This document shows, piece by piece, positions 6,035 through 13,323 of a DNA stretch of 26,864 nucleotides. Made by a program: the position numbers and the translations under genes. The notes under the pieces were generated by a model that was given only the letters and a program-made list of their open reading frames with translations, was not told the DNA's origin and made no database searches. Source of the stretch: Nitrospinota bacterium. Its GTDB lineage: Bacteria; Nitrospirota; Thermodesulfovibrionia; Thermodesulfovibrionales; UBA1546. The first letter of the stretch is position 1, and each line of letters starts with the position of its first letter. The DNA lies in contig JAHILQ010000009.1 of NCBI GenBank assembly GCA_018896985.1, forward strand, positions 1 through 26,864, written 5' to 3'.

Positions 6035-8707
6035 TTAAGTAGTTTTTTCTATCTTGACCGCACAAACCTTAAATTCAGGGGTTTTTGCATAATTGTCAAG
6101 AGCCTTATCATTTGTCAGTATGTTAACGGCAGCATCGGCATAATGCATTGGTATGAATACTTCCCCCTGTTTGACACTGTCAGTAATCCTTGCCTTTATG
6201 GCAATGCTTCCTCTGCGAGAGGAAACTTTTAACATGCCGCCGTTTTCTATATTAAGAACAGCGGCATCGTCAGGGTTTATCTCCATATATGCCTCACCTG
6301 CGTGTTCATGGATTGCACTGACCCTTCCCGTCATTGATCCCCAGTGATAATGAAACAAGTTTCTGCCATTTGTGAGTATAAAAGGGTAATTGTCATCCTT
6401 AATCTCTGCGGACGCTTCAAAAGGAATAGATGTAAATGATACCCGACCCCTCGGAAACCCGCCTTTATATAAAAACTCTGTTCCCGGGTGGTTTTTTGTA
6501 GGGCATGGCCACTGTATGCCTTTATTTTCAATTCTTGAATATGTAATTCCCTCATAAGCCGGCCACAGGCTGCCGAGTTCTTCGAGTATTTCCTCCGGAG
6601 AATTATAGGTCATCCCGTATCCAAGCCGTCTTGATAGCTCCGCAATTATCCAAGAATCTTCCTTTGCCTCTCCGGGAGGATTTACAGCCTTTCTTACTCT
6701 CTGGACCCTTCTTTCTGTATTTATAAATGTCCCGTCCTTTTCCGCAAAGCATGCCGCAGGAAAAACAACATGAGCCAATCCGGCAGTTTCTGTAAGAAAG
6801 ATGTCCTGAACAACAAGAAAATCAAGATTCTTAAAACCTTTTATAGTATGCTCTGTATTTGGGTCGCCCAACACAGGGTTTTCTCCCATAATATATACCG
6901 CCTTAATCTTGCCCTCTGCTGCCTTATCTGAGATTTCAGTTGCCATAAGACCGGTCTTCAATGAAAGAGGAACGCCCCATGCGGATTCAAATTTTTGCTG
7001 TATCTCAGGCAGGTCAACCCTCTGGTATCCGGGATAGACGTTCGGGAGGCAGCCGGCATCACACGCACCCTGCACATTATTCTGTCCTCTCAATGGATTT
7101 ATACCGGTAAATTCCCTTCCTATATTGCCTGTCAAAAGCGCTAAATTAGCTATGGCATTAACATTTTTTGTACCATGTGCATGCTGGGTGATGCCCATTG
7201 TGTAATAAATCGCAGCCTTTCTTGAGCTTCCAAATGTTATGGCTGCTTTCATTATATCTTCCTTTGGCACGCCTGTTAACTTCTCGCCTACCTCAGGCGT
7301 GAATTCTTCGATGAATTTTTTCCACTCTTCAAAACCTTTTGTATGTTCGGCTATAAACTTCTCATTATGAAGTCCTTCCTTTAATATCACATGCGCCATG
7401 CTGTTCAAAAGCGCTATATCTGTCCCTGGTCCCTGCTGCATCTGTATATAAGCGAATTTGCTCATTGATATCTTTCTCGGGTCCGCAATTACAATCTTTG
7501 CTCCTTTTCTATATGCCTTTATCATCATATTGGCTATAACAGGGTGCGCCTCTTTTGTATTAGAGCCGATTACGAAGATAACCTCCATCCCCTCAATCTC
7601 TCTTATAGAATTGGTCATTGCCCCTGAACCGAATATTGTAGCCAGACTGGCTACAGTTGGAGCGTGGCAGAGACGGGCGCAGTGGTCAACGTTATTCGTG
7701 CCTACTGCTGTCCTTATGAATTTCTGGAAAAGATAATTTTCGCCTGTTGTACACCTTGCTGATGACAGCCCTGCAATCGCATCGGGGCCGTAAGTCTCTT
7801 TTATCTCTTTCAGCCGGCTGGCCGCATAATCCAGCGCCTCATCCCACGAGACAGGCTGCAATTCTCCATTTTTCCTGATCAGCGGTGTCTTTAATCTATC
7901 AGGGCTTGATACGAATTCATAAGCAAATCTGCCTTTAACGCAGAGCAACCCTTGATTCACAACGCTGTCTTCCCTTGATGTAACCCTCACTATCTCGTTA
8001 TCTTTTACATGCAGTGTAATATTACAGCCAACCCCGCAATAAGGGCAGACTGTATCGGTTTTTTTAACGCCCCTTTCTCTGCCTTTTCTCTTCCACATCT
8101 TCCCTGTCAAAGCGCTTGTCGGGCATACAGCCACACACTGCCCGCAGAACTCACAGTTCATGTCTTTGCCGTCATGCGTAGTAATCTTTCCTTTAGGGTC
8201 TTTTTTATCAAAATCCAATGCCTTAACACCCTGCACCTCGTCACATATTTTCACACATAAACCGCATTTAATACACTTGTCAAGCTCCCACTTAATAAAG
8301 GGATTATTGTCTTTTCTGTAAGCGCCCTTTTCTGTCTTAAGCTTTGTAATATCTATATCATAGAAATAGGCAAGTTCCTGCAAAACACAGTCGCCTGCCC
8401 CTTCACAGACCATACAGTCATTGGGATGGTCTGCAAGGATTTTCTCCAGATTGCTTTTTCTTAACTCAAAGAGCTGCGGCGATGTGGCAGTAACCTCCAT
8501 CCCATCCTTCACCGGCATCAGGCATGAATAAACAGGCTTTGATGAACCGTTTACCTCAACTGCGCAGAGGTTGCATCTGCCGGATGGCGAGAGTTTTGGA
8601 TTATAACAGAGAGTTGGTATATATATATCAAGCATCCTCGCAGCCTTGAGGATTGTAGTCTTTTCCGGGACTTCTATTAGTTTCCCATCAATCGTAACTT
8701 TTAACAT
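6035..8707 (-). CDS. fdhA: Formate dehydrogenase catalytic subunit with NuoG-like N-terminus (Cys form)
   Basis: Molybdopterin (Mo or W) enzyme for reversible formate oxidation. Residue numbers count from the upstream GTG at 8746 (903 aa). A [2Fe-2S] domain has Cys 47/58/61/75. A NuoG-type His-Cys cluster is H107/C111/C114/C120. Two [4Fe-4S] ferredoxin motifs lie at C158-168 and C198-208. The MopB Fe4S4 Cys are 234/237/241/269, and the active site is C360-H361 in HCARLCHAPTV. The residue that is selenocysteine in many homologues is Cys here. I prefer the ATG at 8707 (residue 14, MLKVTIDGK), where homologues usually begin and GGAAGAG is 7 nt upstream. No NuoE/NuoF-like partner is adjacent, so the electron acceptor is unknown. 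First gene of the operon with the cNMP protein and fhs. Confidence 0.93.
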   Translation of the reverse strand: MLKVTIDGKLIEVPEKTTILKAARMLDIYIPTLCYNPKLSPSGRCNLCAVEVNGSSKPVYSCLMPVKDGMEVTATSPQLFELRKSNLEKILADHPNDCMVCEGAGDCVLQELAYFYDIDITKLKTEKGAYRKDNNPFIKWELDKCIKCGLCVKICDEVQGVKALDFDKKDPKGKITTHDGKDMNCEFCGQCVAVCPTSALTGKMWKRKGRERGVKKTDTVCPYCGVGCNITLHVKDNEIVRVTSREDSVVNQGLLCVKGRFAYEFVSSPDRLKTPLIRKNGELQPVSWDEALDYAASRLKEIKETYGPDAIAGLSSARCTTGENYLFQKFIRTAVGTNNVDHCARLCHAPTVASLATIFGSGAMTNSIREIEGMEVIFVIGSNTKEAHPVIANMMIKAYRKGAKIVIADPRKISMSKFAYIQMQQGPGTDIALLNSMAHVILKEGLHNEKFIAEHTKGFEEWKKFIEEFTPEVGEKLTGVPKEDIMKAAITFGSSRKAAIYYTMGITQHAHGTKNVNAIANLALLTGNIGREFTGINPLRGQNNVQGACDAGCLPNVYPGYQRVDLPEIQQKFESAWGVPLSLKTGLMATEISDKAAEGKIKAVYIMGENPVLGDPNTEHTIKGFKNLDFLVVQDIFLTETAGLAHVVFPAACFAEKDGTFINTERRVQRVRKAVNPPGEAKEDSWIIAELSRRLGYGMTYNSPEEILEELGSLWPAYEGITYSRIENKGIQWPCPTKNHPGTEFLYKGGFPRGRVSFTSIPFEASAEIKDDNYPFILTNGRNLFHYHWGSMTGRVSAIHEHAGEAYMEINPDDAAVLNIENGGMLKVSSRRGSIAIKARITDSVKQGEVFIPMHYADAAVNILTNDKALDNYAKTPEFKVCAVKIEKTT

Positions 8708-8753
8708 CTTTTTTCTCTTCCATATTTTCTCCCTTAAATTAAACACTTAGGCT

Positions 8754-8775
8754 GTCAGCTTCCCGTCAGCTTCCC
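8754..8775 (-). repeat. Perfect 11-bp tandem duplication in the fdhA leader
   Basis: GTCAGCTTCCC occurs at 8754-8764 and again at 8765-8775 on the plus strand. It sits between a short leader ORF and the fdhA start and could modulate leader folding or be a neutral slippage product. Confidence 0.7.
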
Positions 8776-8791
8776 CAGGCATTGCGCTTTT

Positions 8792-8839
8792 TTATTGAAC
8801 CGGCGTTTTTTTCAGAATCTTTTCAAGAGTTTTTTCCAT
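8792..8839 (-). CDS. Possible 15-residue leader peptide upstream of fdhA
   Basis: An ATG at 8839 with GAAAGGA about 6 nt upstream opens MEKTLEKILKKTPVQ and stops at 8792, some 45 nt before the GTG of fdhA. It is too short to judge by composition. It could be a leader peptide, the remnant of an eroded upstream subunit, or chance. Confidence 0.25.
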   Translation of the reverse strand: MEKTLEKILKKTPVQ

Positions 8840-8867
8840 ACAAAAATCCTTTCAGATATGGATTTTA

Positions 8868-8897
8868 AAATTAGCACAGCAAAAGAAAGACTGTCAA
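8868..8897 (-). promoter_or_regulatory. Candidate promoter of the fdhA operon
   Basis: On the minus strand TTGACA (8897-8892) is followed after 18 nt by TAATTT (8873-8868), preceded by TGC as an extended -10. It lies just upstream of the short leader ORF. Confidence 0.4.
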
Positions 8898-9015
8898 TGC
8901 AGAAATAGAAATGAATCAATAAATTTTGATTATGGGTGTTGCAAGGTTCCCTCAGTAAGAAATGTTGAATTTTTTATGAGGCATTCGGCAGGATACAATT
9001 TTACTCAGCCTGAAG

Positions 9016-9045
9016 TTGACAATGAAATCAAAATAATTGTATTCT
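9016..9045 (+). promoter_or_regulatory. Candidate promoter of the tRNA-Lys/tRNA-Glu operon
   Basis: TTGACA at 9016-9021 and TATTCT at 9040-9045 with 18 nt between, ending 17 nt before the mature tRNA-Lys 5' end. Position and spacing fit a tRNA promoter. Confidence 0.5.
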
Positions 9046-9062
9046 ACAAATCTATTTTTCGA

Positions 9063-9138
9063 GGGCCGCTAGCTCAGTTGGTAGAGCAACGCCCTTTTAA
9101 GGCGTGGGTCGAAGGTTCGAATCCTTCGCGGCTCACCA
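9063..9138 (+). tRNA. tRNA-Lys (anticodon UUU)
   Basis: The 76-nt cloverleaf includes an encoded CCA. Acceptor GGGCCGC pairs with GCGGCTC (one G-U); the D-arm contains AGTTGGTA; the anticodon loop CTTTTAA gives UUU; the T-arm carries GGTTCGAATCC. It is followed after 3 nt by tRNA-Glu, so the two are cotranscribed. Confidence 0.97.
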
Positions 9139-9141
9139 TGT

Positions 9142-9219
9142 GTCCCCATCGTCTAGCCCGGCCTAGGACATTGCCCTTTCAAGGCAGTAACGCGGGTTCG
9201 AATCCCGCTGGGGACGCCA
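9142..9219 (+). tRNA. tRNA-Glu (anticodon UUC)
   Basis: 78 nt with encoded CCA. Acceptor GTCCCCA pairs with TGGGGAC; the anticodon loop CTTTCAA gives UUC; the T-arm carries GGTTCGAATCC. Second gene of the two-tRNA operon. A second Glu isoacceptor (CUC) lies at the far side of the island on the other strand. Confidence 0.97.
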
Positions 9220-9356
9220 ATAAAATTAAGTCGCCACGTGAAAGACTTCCCATCTTCTTTAAAACAAGTGTCTGCTCAATATTTAATCGTAACCAATTGA
9301 TTTTACTAACAAATACTGCTTCACATAAAGCTTGTATATAAGACTTTAAAAATATA

Positions 9357-9421
9357 TTGACAATTTATTCTTACTCTGATAAACTTTTTTTGCTTTTTAA
9401 GGTATAATTTTAAGGTATAAT
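9357..9421 (+). promoter_or_regulatory. aroD promoter region with a 13-bp tandem repeat
   Basis: TTGACA (9357-9362), 17 nt, TAAACT (9380-9385) forms a good promoter. Downstream, TTTTAAGGTATAA is repeated twice in direct tandem (9395-9407, 9408-9420), each copy including a TATAAT-like -10. The repeat lies 30-55 nt before the aroD ATG and may be an operator or a second promoter. Confidence 0.5.
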
Positions 9422-9450
9422 ATATATTATTTTATTTGAAAGGAAAAAAT

Positions 9451-10191
9451 ATGAAAATTGGCGAAATTGCGTTAGGTAACATACCTGTAGTAGTCGGTAC
9501 GGTATCTGGTAATTTAAACCTTTCAACCGAGATAGTGGATAAAGTTGATATTTTCGAGATTAGAATTGATAGGTTTAAATCGCAAGAAATTAATTCTATC
9601 CTAAAATTTATCGAATCATTGAAGCAAACTTATGGTAAGCCGTTAATTGCAACTGTGCGCTCTCTGGAAGAGGGGGGTGCTATATCTATTGATGATAATA
9701 AAAGATTTGAAATATTTAAAGAGATTGCTCCTTTTGTTGATTCTATAGATATTGAATTGAGCTCCCCCAATTTATTAAAAAGAATCCGGTCACTTTGTAA
9801 GGAAAAATTATTGATTGCTTCTTACCATAACCATGCCAAAACGCCTGAAGATGATATGTTAATGACGCTCATTACAGATGCAAAGGCTTATGGAGCGGAT
9901 GTAATAAAAATAGCAGTTATGGCTAAAAACAAGGAAGATTTGAGCAAGCTCATATTGTTTACTATAAAAAATAAGGATAAAGGTCTTATCACTATTTCTT
10001 TAGGAAGTATAGGTTCTATTTCCCGAATTATTAATCCTATTATAGGTTCTCTTATGACTTATGGTTATATTGATACGCCTTCTTCAAATGGGCAACTTTC
10101 AGTTTTTGATATTGTTGAATATCTTAGATTATTTGATCCCAAGTATAATGAGTTTCTAATTAATAGAGCCCGGCTATTTGAATTTGTCTAA
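9451..10191 (+). CDS. aroD: Type I 3-dehydroquinate dehydratase
   Basis: Cytosolic shikimate-pathway enzyme that dehydrates 3-dehydroquinate to 3-dehydroshikimate through a Schiff base. The 246-residue protein keeps the type I set: E36 in FEIRID, R70 in ATVR, catalytic H126 in SYHNH, Schiff-base K153 in VIKIA, R192 in ISRI and Q215 in NGQLS. The ATG at 9451 has AAAGGA 6 nt upstream; an in-frame TTG at 9436 is less likely. No other aro gene is adjacent. The gene is visibly AT-richer than the flanking core genes and sits between tRNA-Glu and the left edge of the island, so recent acquisition is possible. Its own promoter is visible. Confidence 0.9.
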   Translation: MKIGEIALGNIPVVVGTVSGNLNLSTEIVDKVDIFEIRIDRFKSQEINSILKFIESLKQTYGKPLIATVRSLEEGGAISIDDNKRFEIFKEIAPFVDSIDIELSSPNLLKRIRSLCKEKLLIASYHNHAKTPEDDMLMTLITDAKAYGADVIKIAVMAKNKEDLSKLILFTIKNKDKGLITISLGSIGSISRIINPIIGSLMTYGYIDTPSSNGQLSVFDIVEYLRLFDPKYNEFLINRARLFEFV

Positions 10192-10317
10192 TTTTCTTTT
10201 CAAGAAAAAACTAAGGACACTTTCCATATTTTCAATGTGACCTCTTCGAAACAAAAGCTTACCTCTGCTACAATTTTGCTGCAATCCAAAGAAAATGAAA
10301 AAGGGGTCACAAGCTGC

Positions 10318-10377
10318 AACTCCTTGATTTCTTTGGCGGTCCCAACGGGATTCGACCCCGTGTTTTAGCCTTGAGAG
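10318..10377. repeat. attL: displaced 3' half of tRNA-Glu(CUC)
   Basis: These 60 nt match 21499-21558 with four mismatches. The part from 10334 to 10377 is the tRNA-Glu 3' half, from anticodon loop to CCA, in the same orientation as the intact gene, with a single T-loop change (GTCGA for TTCGA). Identity stops exactly at the anticodon loop. This is the usual footprint of tyrosine-recombinase integration into a tRNA. Confidence 0.88.
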
Positions 10378-10493
10378 TGTGGTTAGTGGGACTTAACAAG
10401 GCTTGAAAATACCAGTAAATTTAACATTATCAAGGGCTTCATACTGTCAAGAGTTGTTTATGTTTTTACAACAATAGCTTTTTATAGTTATGG

Positions 10494-10515
10494 TTTTATC
10501 ACGATTTTATCACGG
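10494..10515. repeat. Tandem TTTTATCACG repeat, possible integrase arm site
   Basis: TTTTATCACGA (10494-10504) is followed directly by TTTTATCACGG (10505-10515). TTATCACGA recurs at 21459-21467, just inside the other end of the island in the same orientation. Short repeats near both att sites are typical of integrase arm-type sites, but with no integrase present this is inference. Confidence 0.4.
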
Positions 10516-10618
10516 GGCTTTTTTATGCCCTGATTTTCTCCTTTTAAAGAGTTACTATAATTATAGTGCCCGCACGAAAGTTCACATATAAAAACTTCAC
10601 AAACCCTTGGCTGAAAAG

Positions 10619-10645
10619 CCCGAGTTTTTAAACTTGGGGTTGACA
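10619..10645 (+). other. Hairpin resembling an IS200/IS605 right end
   Basis: CCCGAGTT (10619-10626) pairs with AACTTGGG (10631-10638) over 8 bp with a TTTA loop, followed by GTTGACA. It shares the AAAGCCCG...GGGG...TGaCA layout of the hairpin at 20170-20198. It could equally be a promoter-proximal terminator for an upstream transcript. Confidence 0.25.
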
Positions 10646-10677
10646 TTACTGTCGTCATATGCAATCATATATGACGA
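10640..10677 (+). promoter_or_regulatory. -35 box and 9-bp inverted repeat at the DUF4143 gene start
   Basis: TTGACA (10640-10645) is followed by a perfect inverted repeat TCGTCATAT (10652-10660) / ATATGACGA (10669-10677) with 8 nt between. The dyad covers the expected -10 and the first possible start codons, as an operator would. Confidence 0.4.
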
Positions 10678-11864
10678 ATATGGCGACGAAACAGGAAAGC
10701 CTTGATAACCTTTATATAGACCGGGTGCTGAATCTGCCGGCGCTTCTGGAGAAGAAATCCCTTTTTCTCCTCGGGCCACGCCAGACAGGGAAAACCTCGC
10801 TTATTCGCCATACCCTGAAGGATGCGAAGGTTTATGACCTTTTGGACACATCGGTATTCCTGGCGATGAGCCAGAATCCCGGCCGTCTTGCTCAGGAATT
10901 GACTCCCAAGAACCGTTTTGTGGTTATTGATGAAATACAGCGTCTGCCCATTCTGCTCAATGAAGTGCACAGGCTGATTGAAGATCGCAGGATTCGCTTC
11001 CTGCTTACCGGATCGAGCGCCCGGAAGCTCCGGCGCGGCGGCGTGAACCTGCTTGGCGGCAGGGCCCGCACGAAGTATCTGCATCCCCTCACTTACAGAG
11101 AGCTCGGGCAGCAGTTCGACTTATTTCGTGCACTTAAATGTGGATTGATTCCTTCGATTTATTTCTCTGACAATCCCCGCGCCGACCTTCAGGCCTATAC
11201 AGGTTCCTATCTGCAGCAGGAGATCATAGCTGAGGGGGCTACCAGGAATGTGCCAGCCTTCAGCCGCTTCCTCAAGGTTGCAGCCCTCTGTAACGGCACA
11301 ATCGTCAACTTCACGAATGTCGCAAACGATGCTCAGGTTCCCCGCACTACTGTCTATGAGTATTTCGAGATACTCAAGGATACCCTTGTGATTCATGAAC
11401 TTCCGGCATGGCGCAGTTCAGTGAAACGAAAGCCGTTGGTCTCCTCGAAGTACTATTTTTTTGATGTCGGAGTGGCGGCAACGCTGCAGGGGAGAGCATT
11501 TATGCCGGGCACCCCTGAATTCGGCGAAGCCTTTGAGACCTATTTTCTGCATGAACTAAGAAGCTACAGCGATTATGTCTCAGCCGAGCCACTCAGTTAT
11601 TGGCGGTCCACATCGGGGTTTGAGGTCGATTTTATACTCGGTGATCATACCGCCATCGAGGTGAAGGCCAAAGAGAATGTATCTTCTCAAGACCTTAAAT
11701 CCCTGCGTGCGCTGGCAGAGGAGAAGAAGCTGAAACGCTATCTCTGTATCAGTCTGGAAGCCCGTGCGAGAACCGTGGAAGGCATCACTATTCTGCCATA
11801 CCGGAAGTTTCTCGATGACTTATGGAGCGGGGCCTACAGCAGTGCAGCAGGACGTAAGCGATAA
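10659..11864 (+). CDS. AAA-type ATPase with C-terminal DUF4143
   Basis: 401 residues from the first ATG. An N-terminal P-loop domain has Walker A GPRQTGKTS (39-47), Walker B FVVIDEIQ (88-95) and sensor LLTGSSARKL (115-124). The C-terminal DUF4143 domain has a nuclease-like core FEVDFILGDHTAIEVKAKE (about 325-343), resembling the D...ExK pattern of PD-(D/E)xK folds. The family is widespread in islands and its role is unsettled (proposed defence or toxin-antitoxin-like roles). Start choice is uncertain: the ATGs at 10659 and 10680 both lack a good Shine-Dalgarno, and a TTG downstream (NLYIDRVL) has AGGA ahead of it. It is GC-richer than the small genes that follow and is the best-preserved large gene of the island. 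Confidence 0.88.
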   Translation: MQSYMTNMATKQESLDNLYIDRVLNLPALLEKKSLFLLGPRQTGKTSLIRHTLKDAKVYDLLDTSVFLAMSQNPGRLAQELTPKNRFVVIDEIQRLPILLNEVHRLIEDRRIRFLLTGSSARKLRRGGVNLLGGRARTKYLHPLTYRELGQQFDLFRALKCGLIPSIYFSDNPRADLQAYTGSYLQQEIIAEGATRNVPAFSRFLKVAALCNGTIVNFTNVANDAQVPRTTVYEYFEILKDTLVIHELPAWRSSVKRKPLVSSKYYFFDVGVAATLQGRAFMPGTPEFGEAFETYFLHELRSYSDYVSAEPLSYWRSTSGFEVDFILGDHTAIEVKAKENVSSQDLKSLRALAEEKKLKRYLCISLEARARTVEGITILPYRKFLDDLWSGAYSSAAGRKR

Positions 11865-11908
11865 GGTGCAGAAGTATTATGATAATATTAAAAAATAGGA
11901 GTAGATAT

Positions 11909-11995
11909 ATGTTTAAGAAAATATTTATATTAATTTTTGTTTCAGTTTTCTTTGGCAGAGGTCCTGATTCACAGTGGGAGCACATCGGTGGCTGA
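11909..11995 (+). CDS. 28-residue hydrophobic peptide
   Basis: An ATG at 11909 with ATAGGAG 7 nt upstream opens a 28-codon frame. The protein starts MFKKIFILIFVSVFF, a Lys-Lys pair followed by a hydrophobic helix, then a short polar tail. Its stop lies inside the next gene's start region (8-nt overlap), so the two are coupled. It may be a small membrane peptide, a truncated signal peptide of a lost protein, or a leader. I do not recognise a family. Confidence 0.35.
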   Translation: MFKKIFILIFVSVFFGRGPDSQWEHIGG

Positions 11996-12329
11996 TAAGA
12001 TAATCATATCACGAAATGAGATAGTGATAAGATTATGCAGAAAAATTAAAATGAAAATGGAGAGGTATAAGGACATCTTAAAAGCCATTTACGATCCTGC
12101 AGCGGACGACTTTTATCATCTTGTTGCTAAATGCAGGAGGAAACAAAGCTCTCAAATGATTTATAACACTTCCTGCGAGCATTCCAAAATTCTCTTTGCC
12201 AGTCTTATTCAGGAAGCTGGAAAACGCAAGGAGGATATTCGAATCGTGTCTGGTAGCCTTAATGATGATTTTTACGGTTCATTGGTTAGCCCTGTTAAAG
12301 ATTGCATAGAAGGAGGAAGGCAATGTTAA
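11988..12329 (+). CDS. Unrecognised protein ending in a PLD-like half motif
   Basis: 113 residues from a GTG at 11988, chosen because GGGAG (11976-11980) sits 7 nt upstream; the frame itself is open from 11937. The N-terminal half is basic and helical (IVIRLCRKIKMKMERYKDI). The C-terminal half, SKILFASLIQEAGKR...IRIVSGSLNDDFYG...PVKDCIEGG, resembles the first beta-alpha units of the PLD-like domain in the next gene, but stops where the second strand should begin. It may therefore be a truncated copy. It overlaps the following gene by 7 nt, and that gene's Shine-Dalgarno lies in its last codons. Confidence 0.5.
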   Translation: MADKIIISRNEIVIRLCRKIKMKMERYKDILKAIYDPAADDFYHLVAKCRRKQSSQMIYNTSCEHSKILFASLIQEAGKRKEDIRIVSGSLNDDFYGSLVSPVKDCIEGGRQC

Positions 12330-12838
12330 ATCTAATATTTATAATAGCGATATTTATAGTTATGGTAGCTCCATTTATTATAGAATGGAGAAGGATCTAT
12401 AAATTTACAAGCCAATGGGAATGCAACAATGTGGAAAAGGCCAAAGAAGTGATCCTTGAAGATATAGCCCGCGCTAAAAAACGAATCCTGATATACGGAG
12501 GCAAAAACGATATTTATAGCATCCCACCTGTTAAAGAGGCGTTAGAAAGCGCATCGGAAAAGGGAGTAGCCGTCGAAATGATTTTAGAAGATGAGCCGTC
12601 CGTCTCAACAAAAATTGATGTTATTCCATGTGCAAACAAAGTATTTTTGGCTTTTGCGAACAAGGAGCTTTTTAAGCACCATTTCAGGGTAGTGGACTAT
12701 GACTATGTTTATATTGAGAAACCCCACCCTAAAGGGTCTGAAGATTGGTGTTTTAAAAGATTACCCAACACAAGATTCTTGCCCGGAGATTTTTCAAAGA
12801 TCTTCTACGCTATAAAAGGGCAGACCGCAGTCGCTTAG
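12323..12838 (+). CDS. Membrane-anchored PLD-like protein (copy A)
   Basis: 171 residues. A single N-terminal transmembrane helix (about 3-20, LIFIIAIFIVMVAPFII) precedes a cytoplasmic alpha/beta domain: EKAKEVILEDIARAKKRILIY, then KGVAVEMILED, and HHFRVVDYDYVYIEKPH near 120-136. The H-x-R-x4-D spacing in HFRVVDYD imitates one HxKxxxxD half-site of the phospholipase D superfamily, with Arg for Lys; a full enzyme needs two such sites, usually by dimerization. The start at 12323 has AAGGAGG 6 nt upstream. A paralogue lies at 16414. Activity is unproven; a degenerate, non-catalytic role is possible. Confidence 0.6.
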   Translation: MLNLIFIIAIFIVMVAPFIIEWRRIYKFTSQWECNNVEKAKEVILEDIARAKKRILIYGGKNDIYSIPPVKEALESASEKGVAVEMILEDEPSVSTKIDVIPCANKVFLAFANKELFKHHFRVVDYDYVYIEKPHPKGSEDWCFKRLPNTRFLPGDFSKIFYAIKGQTAVA

Positions 12839-12978
12839 ATGGACCTGCCTTTCGTTTTGAGTTGGATCAAGAAACACGAAAAGCCGTAGCAAATTTCGGG
12901 GATAAAAAGGGCGGTGAGACTCTTGCAGATATTTTTGATAAGATAATCTTAAAATCTGAGATGGTTTTTAGCGCATAA
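12757..12978 (+). pseudogene. C-terminal fragment of an unrecognised gene
   Basis: A frame without a usable start codon is open from 12757 to the TAA at 12976-12978. The part after the PLD-like gene reads as protein: LDGPAFRFELDQETRKAV then KKGGETLADIFDKIILKSE. Its stop overlaps the next ATG by one base (TAATG), as in a translationally coupled operon. It is probably the tail of a deleted gene. Function unknown. Confidence 0.35.
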
Positions 12979-13271
12979 TGAATAACCAGTATAATAAAAC
13001 TGACTGGGTAGCTGCAATAGGCGCATGGCTGACGATGTCCTTTTTATTTATGGCCTTTCTCTTCATTCATATCATTATGGGCGTAATAATAGGCGCCTTT
13101 ACAGGCTGGTTGCTCTCATTCACCTTTCTGGGTACATGGATTATAGATCGGCTGAATACATTCGGTATTAAATCCACTCCAGACATGTTACACAAAATAG
13201 GCGCTGCTGGCGGTTTTCTCGCGGGCTTTTTTAAATTCTCCATATCGCGTTCACATGGAGAAGGAAAATAA
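12978..13271 (+). CDS. Small membrane protein, holin-like topology
   Basis: 97 residues with two closely spaced hydrophobic helices (about 11-31 and 33-54), a short polar turn (DRLNTFGIKSTPDML) and a third weaker helix around 73-87, ending in a basic tail. The size and topology resemble phage holins and other island membrane proteins, but no specific family is recognised. It starts in a TAATG overlap with the upstream fragment, with only a weak Shine-Dalgarno, and ends just before a palindromic repeat. The last codons (EGK stop) and the following 12 nt are nearly the same as at the end of the 13798 gene. Confidence 0.55.
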   Translation: MNNQYNKTDWVAAIGAWLTMSFLFMAFLFIHIIMGVIIGAFTGWLLSFTFLGTWIIDRLNTFGIKSTPDMLHKIGAAGGFLAGFFKFSISRSHGEGK

Positions 13272-13277
13272 AATTTA

Positions 13278-13300
13278 GGATATCACAATTTGTGACATCC
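13278..13300. repeat. Palindromic repeat, copy 1 (GGATATCACA...)
   Basis: A 23-bp imperfect palindrome with half-site GGATATCACA and a near-complementary half TGTGACATCC around a 3-nt centre. It is preceded by AAAATAAAATTT directly after a gene end. Related copies are at 14075 and 18838. It could be a terminator, an operator or a recombination relic. Confidence 0.65.
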
Positions 13301-13323
13301 CAAAGGGTCAGGTTGCGTTTCAG

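Larger units (their letters stand above)
10192..10658. other. Gene-free island edge: attL, palindromes and hairpins
   Basis: No gene is supported here. The stretch contains a TTTTCTT/AAGAAAA hairpin just after aroD, the displaced tRNA-Glu half (10318-10377), a tandem TTTTATCACG repeat (10494-10515), a perfect 14-bp palindrome ACTATAATTATAGT (10554-10567) and an IS605-end-like hairpin (10619-10645). Confidence 0.5.

Noticed and set aside
8976..9341. Plus-strand open frame of 121 codons across the two tRNA genes
   Set aside because: It reads straight through two canonical cloverleaf tRNAs and has no ribosome site; it is a frame made by tRNA sequence.
10597..10779. Minus-strand open frame of 60 codons at the DUF4143 start
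   Set aside because: It overlaps the strong ATPase gene on the other strand and has no recognisable content.
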